Positions 42,918 through 54,723 are shown, numbered from the stretch's first letter. The stretch: 64,000 nt of DNA from Nematopogon swammerdamellus (GCA_946902875.1 OX336348.1:18625741-18689740); one strand, 5' to 3'. Notes: generated by a model not told the origin, from the sequence alone. Program-made: numbers and translations.

Positions 42918-42952
42918 ATTTATTATTAGTATTGATTGATGATTGATATTGA

Positions 42953-43837
42953 TTTAACAAAGTCAACAGCAATCAAGAGTCCTGCCTACTAACCCCCGAC
43001 TAATTATCAGAGCTGAGCCGATGACGGGGCCTAGAGAAGGTGGTGTCATATGAAGTGCAGGATTAAACGTTAAGGTCAGTTTGGCCGTTATAAACTACAG
43101 TTTCAAGTGGAATTTGAATCACTGCCAACTTCAACGGTCGTACGGCCACCCATCTAAAGCCTTACCGCGCCCTAGTCGAAAATATAATTAGATGAAAGCG
43201 AAGCAGCGGTTTCGGGACACTCTGCACGTGAACATGTTTCACTTGGTCACTTTTTTTTTTTAATTCATCAGTTTCAACCAGTGGCGGGCCTAGGGTCAGA
43301 TCGTAGAGCAAGCCGAAGCCAAATATTGCATACAAAATATATTATTATTATTTTTTTTTTTAATATAAATTTGTATAAAATTATTTATACATAATTCTTA
43401 CTTTAAAATATAAATTTCAATATAAATTTAAAATATAAATATAATAATATATGACTGTTCTGTCAGTCAGTAAATGAAATAAACATGCTTGTATCACAAT
43501 TTTATAGAAAATGGTAATTAAAAAATCTATGCAAACCAACTGCAGTGCAGTGCAGTTACTATGAAGACTCTTGTTAATAATTAATTATCAATAGCACACT
43601 GGAGGCATATTATGGTTGACAGAATTATTGTGACTTATCAACAGATATCATACATATCATAGTTCAACTATACCGGGATGATTCTTTCGCTGATTTTGTT
43701 GTGATTTTGTAAATATTTTTTGAAGCTGATAACAGTGGAAGTTTATTATTTGTACATATTTCCTATTCTATTATGTAGAACAATATTGGCGCTCTACTGT
43801 ATTATTAATTATTTTAATATTTCCATTGTATTTTCAG
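42953..43837. other. Flanking sequence with a degraded SINE
   Basis: Apart from a third, degraded copy of the tRNA/5S SINE (43,085-43,185, minus strand), the region is AT-rich and non-coding. It leads into a T-rich tract before the exon-like block at 43,838. Confidence 0.4.
43085..43185 (-). mobile_element. tRNA/5S SINE, copy 3 (degraded)
   Basis: Minus-strand GGGCGCGGTAAGGCTTTAGA, TGGGTGGCCGTACGACCGTT and CAGTGATTCAAATTCCAC follow the 5S-like and box-B-like parts of the copy at 22.98-23.16 kb. The tRNA-like head is missing. Confidence 0.6.
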
Positions 43838-44080
43838 CTAAAAGCCAATGGGAAAATTTTCTATATCCAACTAGACCAACACCTCCAGCAACCGATATAA
43901 AATATACTCTTAACACGGTAAACCCGATCGAAGGGGTATTAGTTGAACAAGCTCAAGTAGGAACAATGACAACTAATGTCACTAAGGGTTCCACTCCAAA
44001 TACGATTATACACGAATGCTCTCTGGATACAACATTTGTCGATTTGGATTTTGTAAAAGCGGAAATGCATCTGATTAAAC
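43838..44080 (+). CDS. Exon-like block, unknown protein
   Basis: A 243 bp open block sits between a strong acceptor (TTGTATTTTCAG at 43,837) and a consensus donor (GTAAGTACC from 44,081). Both junctions are phase 1, so the block could be skipped or duplicated without frame loss. It encodes about 81 residues with balanced, non-repetitive composition (SQWENFLYPTRPTPPATDIK, then DTTFVDLDFVKAEMHLIK). I recognise no domain. No partner exon could be linked: upstream is AT-rich, and downstream lie an RTE tail and other repeats. It is either a host-gene exon stranded among repeats or an exon of an unrecognised element. Confidence 0.4.
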
Positions 44081-44335
44081 GTAAGTACCTATTATTCTTA
44101 CATTATTTAAAATTTGATGTGCGAGGAAAAGCGGGTGGCGTTTTGCCTCCCTGTTTTTTTACATTGGAAATGTCTTTTCGATCGCTACAGCATAGTCCCC
44201 GATTTTCAACTAGAGTGCGAATTCGCCTTGGTGTCCTGAGTTTTAAAATATTTAGGATTTCAAAGGACGCGTAGCGTATGGACAAGGGCTAAAAGATGGT
44301 GAAAAAAGAAATAAAAAAGTGTTAGAGTATTTTAG

Positions 44336-44410
44336 GACTGGAGGAAAATTGGAGAGGCGTATGTCCAGCAGTGGACGCTTACACGCTGACTGACTGACTG
44401 ACTGACTGAC
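44336..44410 (+). mobile_element. RTE-type LINE 3' tail
   Basis: GGAGAGGCGTATGTCCAGCA, GTGGACGC, then (CTGA)n at 44,385-44,411. Plus-strand version of the tail at 30,639-30,765. Confidence 0.65.
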
Positions 44411-44932
44411 TAGAGTATTTGAGAAAATCTCAAAAAACCGCTTAAAATAGCCGTTTATAGGGGGTTTAAAAAGGGCACTTTTAAACATAAAATTTCTAAA
44501 TATATATTTTAAACTTTCCTATTTTAATAATGTAGATGGGGCGCATGCATATTATTTATTCAGAAACTAAAATGTATATTCACAATTTACAAATTAAAAT
44601 TATTAAATAAACTATAACTACCTATCAAATAAAATTTAACGACAAATATAACTAATTAAAAAAAAACTAAAACTAAAAACTAACTTATAAAAAACTAAAA
44701 AATAACATATTTCCGCAAGGGGCGTCGTCCCCGGGATGGTTCCCAGGATGGCGGCCGCGTTGCCCCTCTGTATCCCCAGACTAACTCGTTGCCGGAGATA
44801 CGAGAGGCAACACGGGTAATGTAGATTGACTCAATATCTGGGGATGTTTTTTGCTTGTTTGAAAAAAGTGAAAAATTTGGGAGATATGTATGATTTTTAA
44901 ATTTTCCGTTACGCGAGTTAAGAGTTAAGAGC
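44411..44932. other. No gene recognised
   Basis: AT-rich, with a GC-richer segment at 44,715-44,820 (GGCGTCGTCCCCGGGATGGT). No domain or repeat boundary identified. Confidence 0.4.
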
Positions 44933-45279
44933 GAAAATATTCTCATCTGAAATTGTTATGTACAAACTATTCAATATTTTATCGTCTATTAAATAAACAA
45001 CTTACACGTAATATATTTTAATGTATTTAATAAATATTCATAGTGTTGTTCAGAGGATAGCCGTGGTCGTATGCCACTTTACCCTAAAGCTTATGACCGC
45101 TTACTACTGTTTGAATGTATTGTTTTTAGGGTAGGTGGCATACGACCACGGCTATCCTCTGAACAACATTATGAATATTTATTAAATACATTAAAATATA
45201 TTACGTGTAAGTTCTTTATTTAATAGACGATAAAATATTGAATAGTTTGTACATAACAATTTCAGATGAGAATATTTTC
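44933..45279. repeat. Near-perfect palindrome, 156 bp arms
   Basis: Left arm 44933-45088 and right arm 45125-45279 are inverse copies with only a few mismatches, separated by a 36 bp loop. Arms begin and end GAAAATATTCTC. The structure looks like a foldback MITE or a recently formed hairpin. Confidence 0.85.
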
Positions 45280-45524
45280 TTGTTTCATACTTTTTAGAGC
45301 GTGATTTTGCAGTAGTCGGGTTTAAGTTTTTGAACTTATTTTTTATTTCAATTATATTGGGGTTATAATTTCGTGATAAAGTATTTGCAGAGCCGTTTTA
45401 CATGTTTTGTTTGTTTAGGTTTTATTGTTTTATAATTTTAACATGTGTACCATAGTCCATAATGAAATACGTTTTTATTATATACTAGCTTTTGCCCGCG
45501 GCTTCGCTCGCGTGAAATTCGTAT

Positions 45525-46690
45525 TTCAAAGGAAGAAAGTAAGTAACTAAAGCGAAAAGCGAGCTGGGTTCAAGTAAACGATAAACCGTCTCGAAGAAAG
45601 TAAGTAACTGATGGCGAGGCCGAAGGCTGAGTTGCGTTCAGGAAGACTATTAACCTTCTTGAAGTAAATGAATAACTAAGGGTGAGGCCAAAGGCCGAGC
45701 TGCGTTCAGGAAGACTATAAACCTTTTTGAAGTAAATAAATAACTAAGGGCGAGGCCGAAGGCCGAGCTGCGTTCAGGAAGACGATAAACCTTCTCGAAG
45801 AAAGTAAGTAACAAAGGGCGAGGCCCAAGGCCGAGCTGCGTTCAGGAAGACGATAAACTTTCTCGAAGACAGTAAGTAACTATGGGCGAGGCCGAAGGCC
45901 GAGCTGCGTTCAGAAAGAGGATAAACCATCTTTAAGTGAGTAAGTAACAAAGGGCGAGGCCAAAGGCGGAGCTGCGTTCGTGAAGACTCAACCTTCTCGA
46001 AGAAAGTAAGCAACAAAGGGCGAGGTCGAAGGCCGAGCTGCGTTCAGGAAGACGATAAACTTTCTCGAAGACAGTAAGTAACTATGGGCGAGGCCGAAGG
46101 CTGAGCTGCGTTCGGGAAGCCTCAACCGTCTCGAAGAAAGTAGTATCAAAGGGCGAGGCCGAAGGCCGAGCTGCGTTCAGGAAGAGGTTAAACTATCTTT
46201 AAGAAAATAAGTAACAAAGGGCGAGGCCGAAGGCCGAGCTGTGTTCCGGAATCCTAAACCTTCTCGAAGAAAATAAGTAACAAAGGGTGAGGCCGAAGGC
46301 CGAGCTGCGTTCAGGAAGACGATAAAATTTCTCGAAAACAGTAAGTAACTATCGGCGAGGAAGAAGGCCGAGCTGCGTTAAGGAAGAGGATAAACCATCT
46401 TTAAGAAAGTAAGTAACAAAGGGCGAGGCCGAAGGCCGAGCTGCGTTCAGGAAGACGATAAACTTTCTCGAAGACAGTAAGTAACTATGGGTGAGGCCGC
46501 AGGCCGAGCTGCGTTCAGGAAGAGGATAAACCGTCTTTAAGAAAGTAAGTAACAAAGGGCGAGGCCGAAGGCCGAGCTGCGTTCAGGACGAGGATAACCT
46601 TTTTGAAGAAAGTAAGTAACAGAGGGCGAGTCCGAAGGCCGAGCTGCGTTCAGGAAGACCATAAATCTTCTCGAAGAAAGTAACTTTATT
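45525..46690 (+). repeat. Tandem array, ~67 bp unit, arm 1 (Helitron 2)
   Basis: About 17 units of GGGCGAGGCCGAAGGCCGAG, CTGCGTTCAGGAAG, TCGAAGAAAGTAAGTAAC, varying by a few bases. Confidence 0.85.
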
Positions 46691-46719
46691 AGTAACGTTA
46701 GTAACGTTATTTTAACTTT

Positions 46720-47930
46720 TTGCTACTTACTTTTTTCGAAAAGGTTTATCCTCTTCCTGAACGCATCTCGGCCTTCGGCCTCGCCCTTAGCTACTTACTT
46801 TCTTCGAGAAGGTTTACAGTGTTCCCGAACGCAGCTCGGCCTTCGGCCTCGCCCTTAGTTACTTACTTTATTCGAGAAGGTTTATGGTCTTCCTGAACGC
46901 AGCTCGGCCTTCGGACTCGCCCTCTGTTACTAACTTTCTTCGAAAAGGCTATCCTCTTCCTGAACGCAGCTTGGCCTTCGGCATCGCCCATAGTTACTTA
47001 CTGTCTTCGAGAAGGTTTATCGTCTTCCTGAACGCAGCTCGGCCTTCGGCTTCGCCCTTTGTTACTTACTTTCTTCGAGAAGGTTTATAGTCTTCCCGAA
47101 CGCAGCTCGGCCTTAGGCCTCCCTTAGTAACTGACTTTCTTCGAGAAGGTTTATAGTGTGCCCGAACGCAGCTCGGCCTTCGGCCTCGCCCTTAGTTACT
47201 TACTTTCTTCGAGAAGGTTTATGGTCTTCCTGAACGCAGCTCGGCCTTCGGACTCGCCCTCTGTTACTAACTTTCTTCGAAAAGGCTATCCTCTTCCTGA
47301 ACGCAGCTTGGCCTTCGGCATCGCCCATAGTTACTTACTGTCTTCGAGAAGGTTTATCGTCTTCCTGAACGCAGCTCGGCCTTCGGCCTCGCCCTTTGTT
47401 ACTTACTTTCTTCGAGAAGGTTTATAGTCTTCCCGAACGCAGCTCGGCCTTAGGCCTCCCTTAGTAACTGACTTTCTTCGAGAAGGTTTATAGTGTGCCC
47501 GAACGCAGCTCGGCCTTCGGCCTCGCCCTAGGTTACTTACTTTCTTCGAGAAGGTTTATGGTCTTCCTGAACGCAGCTCGGCCTAAGGACTCGCCCTCTG
47601 TTACTAACTTTCTTCGAAAATGTTATCCTCTTCCTGAACGCAGCTCGGCCTTCGGCATCGCCCATAGTTACTTACTGTCTTCAAAAAGGTCTATCGTCTT
47701 CCGGAACGCAGCTCGGCCTTCGGCCTCGCCCTTTGTTACTTACTTTCTTCGAGAAGGTTTATAGCCTTCCCGAACGCAGCTCGGCCTTCGGCATCGCCCT
47801 CAGTTACTTACTGTCTTTAACAAGGTTTATCTTCTTCCTGAATGCAGCTCGGCCTTCGGCCTCGCCCTCAGTTACTTACTTTCTTTGAGTAGGTTTATCG
47901 TCTTCCTGAACGCAACTTATTTACAAACTT
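46720..47930 (-). repeat. Tandem array, ~67 bp unit, arm 2 (Helitron 2)
   Basis: The same unit in the opposite orientation, about 18 copies, with a higher-order duplication (46,860-47,155 is nearly repeated at 47,197-47,492 and again more loosely after that). The two arms can pair over more than 1 kb. The NAARPSASP-type open frames over it are repeat translations. Confidence 0.85.
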
Positions 47931-48051
47931 TCGCGTTTATAATATTAGTAGGATGTATTTTGGATAGGTTTGGAGTGAGGCCTGATTTTAGAAATTATTC
48001 CTAATTATCGGGTGCATGCAAGCAAATCCGAAAGCAACAGCTAACAATATA

Positions 48052-48501
48052 CAGGGTGTAAAAACGGCGAGTACGTTAAATTTAGGAAATGATTATTGGG
48101 ATCAAGAGTAACAAAAAAGTCAAATAACTTTTTTCTGAATTCCCTTTAAATAAAAAGTTACAGTTTTCATACAAACTAATTGATTATTTTAGTGTAAAAA
48201 TGATCTAATGACAACAGGGTGGCGCGGAGGGGGGAAGAGCGGGTGAGACGTGAGCGCCTCGGACGGAGTTGTTGGCGGGAGGGGCGGGGGTTAGCTTTGT
48301 GAGTGGAGGACTGGAGGTCGGCAGGCGGAGGGTGCGGAGCGGCAACAACGCGTTAAATTACACTAGACGAAAACATACATTTCAAAAATTCATGTCTCGA
48401 AAACTAGACACTTTAGAGAAAAACTTTATTCGCTTTTTTGTCTAGGAAAAACATGAGGATTCCGCTGGCGAAATTAATGTACTCACCGTTTTAACACCCT
48501 G
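48052..48501 (+). mobile_element. MITE of 450 bp inside Helitron 2
   Basis: Terminal inverted repeats CAGGGTGTAAAAACGGCGAG and, inverted, CAGGGTGTTAAAACGGTGAG. TATA flanks both sides (48048-48051 and 48502-48505), a TATA or TA duplication. No ORF. The superfamily cannot be assigned from this alone. Confidence 0.8.
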
Positions 48502-48859
48502 TATATATTTTTGAAAAGTGCTAATTAAGCTCTTTTATTTGATACCTAATACGGCATCATTAAAAAATTTAGTTTTTTTAGATCATGATTTTTTGTCATC
48601 TATAGTGCGCCATAGTCAATTTTATGTGACTTCACATAGCCTATAACCAGCGGACGATCAAGACGCTTTCAACGATACCTCATTTGTCAAACTATGGTAA
48701 GTAGTTTAGAAGTTATGAGGGAATAGATGAACATACATACATACATACATACATACATACAGGTCAAACACATAAGCCCCCTTTTTGCTTCGCCGTAGTC
48801 GGGTAAAAAATTGTTTTGGTGTATGCATATACTTGAAAATTAATATTTTTAATTTAATG

Positions 48860-50668
48860 TTTTTTTATTTTTGAAAATGTTGATTATATAGTGAACAACT
48901 TCTAACCCACCACCTCCCGAGCGCACCATCCTCGCGGATATAGCACTCGCAATGTGTTCTCATCGCTCGTCAAGGCAAATATCATCCGAGTCCGATGCAC
49001 GCACAGGGGTTGCAGTCGACCGGCCACCCGACACGGCGGCCGTGCCAAAGACGCGCGAATACAGCGGTCCAACCCCACTCGAGGAGACCCAGCGAGGCGT
49101 TCTGGGGCTCCCCCTTCGAGCACACCGGCTCCGGACGAAGTGTCCCCATCTACTAGTCCGTCAGTCAAAGGCCCTATTGGCCAGTCACGTCACATACGGC
49201 GACTTGTCTCCCCATTGTCCCCTAACCTAAACCTCACCTAACCCCCAAGCTAAGACTCTACTTGTCACGTCAGGCGTCGTGCTCCGCTTCTTTTAGTGGC
49301 CCCAGGTGGCTTCTTTATCGTGGCCCTGGGTTCTCGGCATCTTTTCAGTGACCACCTGGGCATCTTTATTGGCGATTGAGCGTCCTAGTCTGTCAGTCTT
49401 GCGCCGGTAATTTGTCAACCCAGTTAATATTGTCCTCTCTTCACACACAGATATCATAAAACACAATGAAAAATCTACAAAGAACAATGAAATATAACAT
49501 AAAATATACACAGTAGCTGTACACATAACAACAACACAAACACCCAGGTAGCACTCAAAACACACAGATCAAAGTAGCGTTCTACCGACTACGAGGGAGA
49601 TTCGGACAACCCCGAACTGCTTCCCTGTCGCAGCGACTTCGTCATCTTAGCGGCGTGCCACCTGCTGCAAAACCTGCGGAAAGCCCCAAAGGTCTGCGCT
49701 GTCTTCGTCAGGTCGTCGTAGAAAACCGGGCCCCCAACCAGGCCCCGAATTTCATCCGTCATCTCCGCTCTTTCGCATTCAAACTCGCTGCACTCCCACA
49801 GGATGTGCTCAGCGTCCTCCCTTTCCTCCCCACATTCACAGCCTCCATCCTCTGCCAAGCCCAGATCCTGCAGTTTGCCGCGGAAATTCCCATGGCCCGA
49901 AAGGATCTGGGACGTGTAATAGTCGGGCGAGACCCATGTCCTCCTAAGCCTCTCACCCACATTGGGGAAAAACTTGGAGAGGTGCCTGCCCGTCCCTGAC
50001 CCGTCCCATCTCACCTGCCATTGACTGCGTGCCTCCTCAGCCACCCGTTTCGCTTCAGCTGCAGCTTCCGCTTTACTTACTAACTCCTTTCCGGCCCCGA
50101 GCCTTTCCGCGGCACTGACCACCTCCAAGTCGGCCGGCAGCACACCCGCGAGAACCGGAAGGGCTGCCGTACTGGTCGTCCTGTACGCCTTGGTAAGGAG
50201 TATCAAAGCCTGTCTCTGGGTACGGAGGAGATGGCTCCTAACGACATGAAGCCCCACGCGGCTAACCCAGCACGACGCCGCATAGGTGACTGTGGCGACC
50301 CACACCCCCCTGTATATGACCAGAAGGGCAGGATAACGGAGACCCCACGAGCTCCCCGTTATCCTGGCCATCCTACCATAGCTTGCGTTGGCTTTCTCAC
50401 CTATCGCCCGCGCGTGCCTTGCAAATCCAAAACTCTCGTCGAGCACCACCCCCAGGAACCGCGTCTCCTTCACTGCCTTAATTGACACTCCCCCCATTTT
50501 GACAGTCGGGGATCGGTTCGTGAACCTTCCCTTGACTGTCATTGTACATGACTTAGCTGGGGCAAATTCAAGCCGGTTAGTAGTACCCCAACCTTCCAGC
50601 AACCGCAGCGCCCCCGCAGACTTGGACTCCAGTTGAGCCCTGGAGTCCGCCGGAGAATAGGTACGCCA
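48860..50668 (-). pseudogene. 5'-truncated R1-clade LINE
   Basis: An open minus-strand frame (about 360 codons, 50,668-49,589) encodes the RT thumb and C-terminus of an R1-like element. It starts in the middle of RT (GALRLLEGWGTTNRLEFAPAK), passes T-R-F-L-G-V-V-L-D, W-V-A-T-V-T-Y-A-A-S-C-W, and a C-terminal zinc knuckle C-x-C-x7-8-H-x4-C (CECGEEREDAEHILWEC), and ends in a basic/Ser tail. The 3' UTR runs on to about 48,900. The 5' truncation abuts BEL/Pao gag sequence at about 50,668, so it probably inserted there. A CCTAA-like run lies in its 3' region. R1 versus TRAS/SART-type membership is not settled. Confidence 0.75.
49220..49246 (+). repeat. CCTAA-like run (telomere-like)
   Basis: CCCTAACCTAAACC followed by TCACCTAACCCC resembles degenerate (CCTAA)n, the insect telomere repeat complement. 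It lies in the 3' region of the R1-like LINE. It is short and imperfect. Confidence 0.4.
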
Positions 50669-53600
50669 GTAAACGGAGAATCGCCACGACACATTTGGAT
50701 GCGATATTCGCTCTGCCGTCAATGAATGAACCGAACTGCGAGCAAATGAAAAGAGTGATCAACGTGTTGACAGAAAATGTGTGTGCGCTCAAGGCCCTCG
50801 ATCTCCAAGTTGACAGTTGGAGTTTGTACTGTCCTACATTGTTTTGAACAAGTTGGATACTACAACCCGAAGACATTTCGAACTGCAACTAGACGACAAT
50901 CATGCGATCCCGCGGTTTGACGAAATGATGCGCTTCCTCGAGAAGGAATTCCAGGCTCTCGAATCAGCGTCGACTGTAGTATGTGATGCTCGGCGTGATT
51001 CAAAGGGCGGCCCAAAGGGTAAGGTGATACCCAAATATTCAACTTTTCTCGGTCAAACGCATCTATTGAACAATCCATGTGAGTGCTGCCGAAGCGATCA
51101 TCCAATCTACAAGTGTGACAAATTTCACAAACTAAGCTCGTTCAAACGAATGTTTCTAGTAAAGCAAAAGGGTTTGTGTTTCAATTGCTTAGGTGATCAT
51201 TCAGTAAAGTCATGTGAAAGTAAATCGTGCTGTAAGGTTTGCAAAAAACGGCACCATTCCTTGTTACATTTTGAAAAGAAAATTGAAAATGGAACGGACG
51301 TTGATTCAGAAGAGGTGACCAAGACCAATTCGAATGTGGTCTCGCTCACTCATTTGGTTCCCTCCCAATCATCGGTCTTATTGAGTACAGCATTAGTAAA
51401 CTGCCAGAGTGAGTCCGGAAGAATGATGCAAGTTCGTGTATTGATCGATTCAGGTTCCACTTCCTCCTTAATCACAAGTGAATGTGCGCACCGGCTAGGT
51501 TTACGTTATGTGCAATCCAACGTGCCTATCTGCGGACTTGGTGGTTCCGAAGTAAGTCAGGCCCAGGGCGTTGTTTCGTGTGTACTAAAATCTCGAGTCA
51601 ATCGCAGGGAGATTCACGTAGAAGCATTAGTATTGCCCAAGATTTGTAGTAATCTTCCTACAGCCCCGATTCCTGATCACGTGTGGCGACATCTGGATCG
51701 AACAAAGCTGGCCGATCCCAACTTTCATCAACCGGGTCCAATAGAAATACTTCTAGGAGCTGATGTCTATCCGGAGATACTTCATCAGGGTGGTCGGATA
51801 ACAGGTCCAAAGGGAAGTCCAGTCGCATTGTCCAGTGTATTCGGGCTCGTATTAATGGGCAAGGTGAGGACAGACTCGGTCAGCAAACCCAATATTTCGA
51901 CGTTCTTATCGTTATGTTCTCCTCTCGAAAAAATCTTGCAAAATTTCTGGGAAATAGAGGAAGTTGAGACGGTGAAAAGAATTCATCCTGAAAATGCATC
52001 ATGTGAGGAAAGGTATACAAGTGGTGTAAGCCGCGACAGTTCTGGCAGATATTGTGTTCCTCTGCCATTCAAAAATGATGTGACGTTTGGAGACTCTAAA
52101 GGTGCAGCCCTGTCTCGATTAAGAAGCTTGGAGCGAAAGTTCAAACGCGATCCTTCTCTGAAGACTCGGTACTCTGCGTTCATGCAAGAATACGAAGAAT
52201 GCCGTCATATGGAACTTGCAAAACACTCCCCATCCGAGAACAGGGTGTTTTATTTACCTTATCATTGTGTCATCCGTGAATCAAGTTCTACTACCAAATT
52301 GAGAGTGGTGTTTGACGGTTCGTGCAAATCAAGCAACGGCCTCTCTCTGAATGACACTCTAATGATTGGAGAAAAGTTACAGAGCGATATTGTGACTATC
52401 GTGTTGAATTTTCGCGTACATGTTGTGGTGTTTTGTGCTGACATAAAGCAAATGTACCGCCAAGTGCTCATGTGTAACGAAGATCGGGACTATCAGCGCA
52501 TCCTGTGGCGCTCTTCTCCATCCGATGAGATAAAAGAATATCATCTTTGCACAGCGACATGTGGAACGTCCTGTGCTCCATTCCTAGCAATGCGAACATT
52601 GCATCAATTGGCTCAGGATGAGGGTCCAAATTACCCAATGGCTGCTCACGTGCTGATGAATGACACGTTCGTGGATGATGTCGTCTCAGGAGCAGAGTCA
52701 ATTTCTGCTGCGTTGTCGTTGTAGCAGCAATTGACTTCTTTGTGTCTTGCAGGAGGATTTGAACTACGAAAATGAACGAGCAACTGCAATGAGCTGCCGT
52801 CACATCTTCCATCATCAGATGTAGCGATGCAATTCGCCGACGGCGAAGAAGACAAGGTGGTCGAGGTGTTAGGGATAGAGTGGAACCCTGCTACAGACAC
52901 CTTTACCTATCATTGCAATCCATGTTCGGAAGTGCTCACCAAGCGCGGTGTTCTCTCGGATATAGCGAGGATATATGATCCTCTAGGTTGATTATGACCG
53001 ATTACCTTATTGGCGAAGGCGTTCATGCAGCAGCTCTGGACATTAGGCCTAGGATGGGACGACAGTCCTCCAAAAGAAATTGGAAAGGCGTTGACTCGCT
53101 TCACAACTGAGCTGAATGAACTGACATCTGTGAGTCTCCCTCGGCAGATAATTCCACTTGAAGGTGAAATCGAGCTTCATGTTTCTCGGATGCATGCGAG
53201 GTTACGGATCCGTTGCCTACATCCGAATGTGCATGAACGGCTCTACACAAGTCCTATTATTGATTGCCAAATCACGGGTTGCTCCGCTCAAACGCGTGTC
53301 GATTCCACGTTTAGAGTTATGTGGAGCTGCGCTATCAGCGCGTTTGGTGGCTCGCGTGAAGGCTATCTATGAAAGGGTGAAATGGACGCGTATCGTCGCG
53401 TGGACAGACAGTACGGTGGTATTGTCATGGATCAAGAGTTCATCGTACCATTGGAAAACCTACGTGGCGAATCGCGTGAGTGAAATTCAGTCAATAGTTC
53501 CTCCAGATTGTTGGCGTCATGTGCGATCTGCCGATAATCCTGGTGACTGTGCCTCGCGCGGTTTGTTTCCTTCTGAACTGTTGAACCATCCGTTGTGGTG

Positions 53601-54442
53601 GGAGGGACTTCGTTGGTTGAAACTCGCTTGTGAGGTATGGCCCAGCAGTGAAGAAGGAGGTGATATAAGTGATGTTGAAGTCGAGAGGCGGCCAAACGCA
53701 ATACGTGTGTTCACCAGTGTAAATGATGATGATCAAACCTCTGTGGTGAATTTACCAAAGAAATATTCGTCCTTAACTAAGCTGCAACGAGTGACGGCAT
53801 ATTGTCGCAGATTCGTGAACAACTGCCAACACCAAGGCAGTCACGTGATCGGTCATCTCACAGTGTGTGAGCTACAGGAAGCGTTAATGTTAAGGATAAG
53901 GTTGATTCAAAGCCATGAATTCGCCCAGGATCTATCGCAACTGCGAAATGGAAAATTGTGTTCGAATCGTTTGCAACGTCTTAGTCCCTTCCTCGACTCG
54001 CAGGGTGTGTTGCGCGTCGGGGGTCGGATCGTAAACAGCAGAGCGCATTTCGATTATAAGCATCCGATCGTCCTGCCAAACAGTGCATTGACTCAACTGT
54101 TGATTGACCATTACCATATAATTCATTTGCACCCGGGCGCACAGACCTTACAAACGATACTACAGCAGAATTATTGGATATTATCTGCGCGAAGTGCTGT
54201 CGTAGGCAACGAGCCTTTCGCTGCATAAAATGTTTCAGGAACAAACCTGTAATTTGTCAGCCTAAGATGGGAGAGCTGCACGAGTGCAGCAATTAAGGCC
54301 ATTTGTGAAGGTCGGAGTGGATTATGGTGGGCCATTTCAAGTGCGTGTTAGTCGGCTTCGGAATGCTAAAGTTCACAAGTCCTACATTTGTTTATTTGTA
54401 TGTTTCTCAACCAAAGCTATTCACTTGGAACTCGTGACAGAC
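50668..54442 (+). pseudogene. BEL/Pao retrotransposon gag-pol, first part
   Basis: Gag enters mid-domain (HLDAIFALPSMNEPN), with a one-base frameshift near 50,819. An open stretch 50817-52724 then carries Cys/His knuckles (CCRSDHPIYKC, CFNCLGDHSVKSC), the aspartic protease motif L-I-D-S-G-S near 51,447, and RT up to F-V-D-D near 52,667. Stops at 52,722 and about 52,990 and a frameshift near 53,180 follow. RNase H (RLELCGA, W-T-D-S-T-V-V-L-S-W-I) and the integrase zinc-binding H-x3-H-P-G segment are in 53158-54228. A frameshift near 54,190 precedes the first integrase core block (VGVDYGGPF) and L-E-L-V-T-D. The element is cut there by the Gypsy insertion and resumes at 63,400. Domain order protease-RT-RNase H-integrase fits BEL/Pao. 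It is dead. Confidence 0.88.
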
Positions 54443-54723
54443 TGCACTGATGATTACTTTCACCAGTGAATGCTTAATATTCTTGTTCTCTATCTTGAAA
54501 GAAACTCGGATAGACGATGCAGTGAAATCATTTATTCCACGTTATAAATTGAGTTTACATGTTGAGATTTAGAACTCTAGGGCCGAACTGCACATTACAA
54601 AGCAAAACAATAACAAGAACAAAACAGGATTACATTCGAAACAAACATATTTTAATTTTGAAAAGCATAGATTGTCTCTATGGCCAAAAGTATAAAATCT
54701 TGCGCTGGCAAACTGCCAGTGCA
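54443..54723 (-). repeat. 3' LTR of the Gypsy element
   Basis: 281 bp, starting TGCACTGATGATTAC and ending CAAACTGCCAGTGCA on the plus strand. It carries a 6 bp insertion (near 54,466-54,472) not present in the other LTR. Confidence 0.9.

Larger units (their letters stand above)
33207..42952 (-). mobile_element. Helitron 3, carrying a nested LTR element
   Basis: Minus-strand Helitron. The 3' terminus GCGGGCAAAAGCTAG lies at 33,221-33,207, followed by T. The 5' terminus TCAATATCAATCATCAATCA starts at 42,952, preceded by A. Insertion between A and T without duplication fits Helitrons. Near the 5' end the LTR element 36789-42917 is inserted (ATTT duplication). 36,100-36,788 aligns in inverse with 58,165-58,860 of Helitron 1. 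Between the repeat array (33.2-33.7 kb) and the (CATA)n tract (35.8 kb), about 2.1 kb is not shared with the other copies. No Rep/helicase ORF, so non-autonomous. Confidence 0.75.
45485..48815 (-). mobile_element. Helitron 2 (5' end not resolved)
   Basis: Minus-strand element with 3' terminus GCGGGCAAAAGCTAG ending at 45,485 (followed by T). It contains two opposed tandem arrays, an internal TCCTACTAATATTATAAACG at 47,954 and then the same body as Helitron 1 (59,205 down to 58,810), into which a MITE has inserted. Similarity to Helitron 1 stops at about 48,815 within GACTACGGCG..TTTTTACCC, so the 5' part is missing or replaced. No Rep/helicase. Confidence 0.7.

Noticed and set aside
46349..47764. 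Series of similar ~70-90 codon frames (NAARPSASP...)
   Set aside because: The frames arise from the ~67 bp tandem unit and shift among units; no start or domain supports a protein.
49220..49246. True telomeric array
   Set aside because: Only about five imperfect units; real telomere arrays are far longer.
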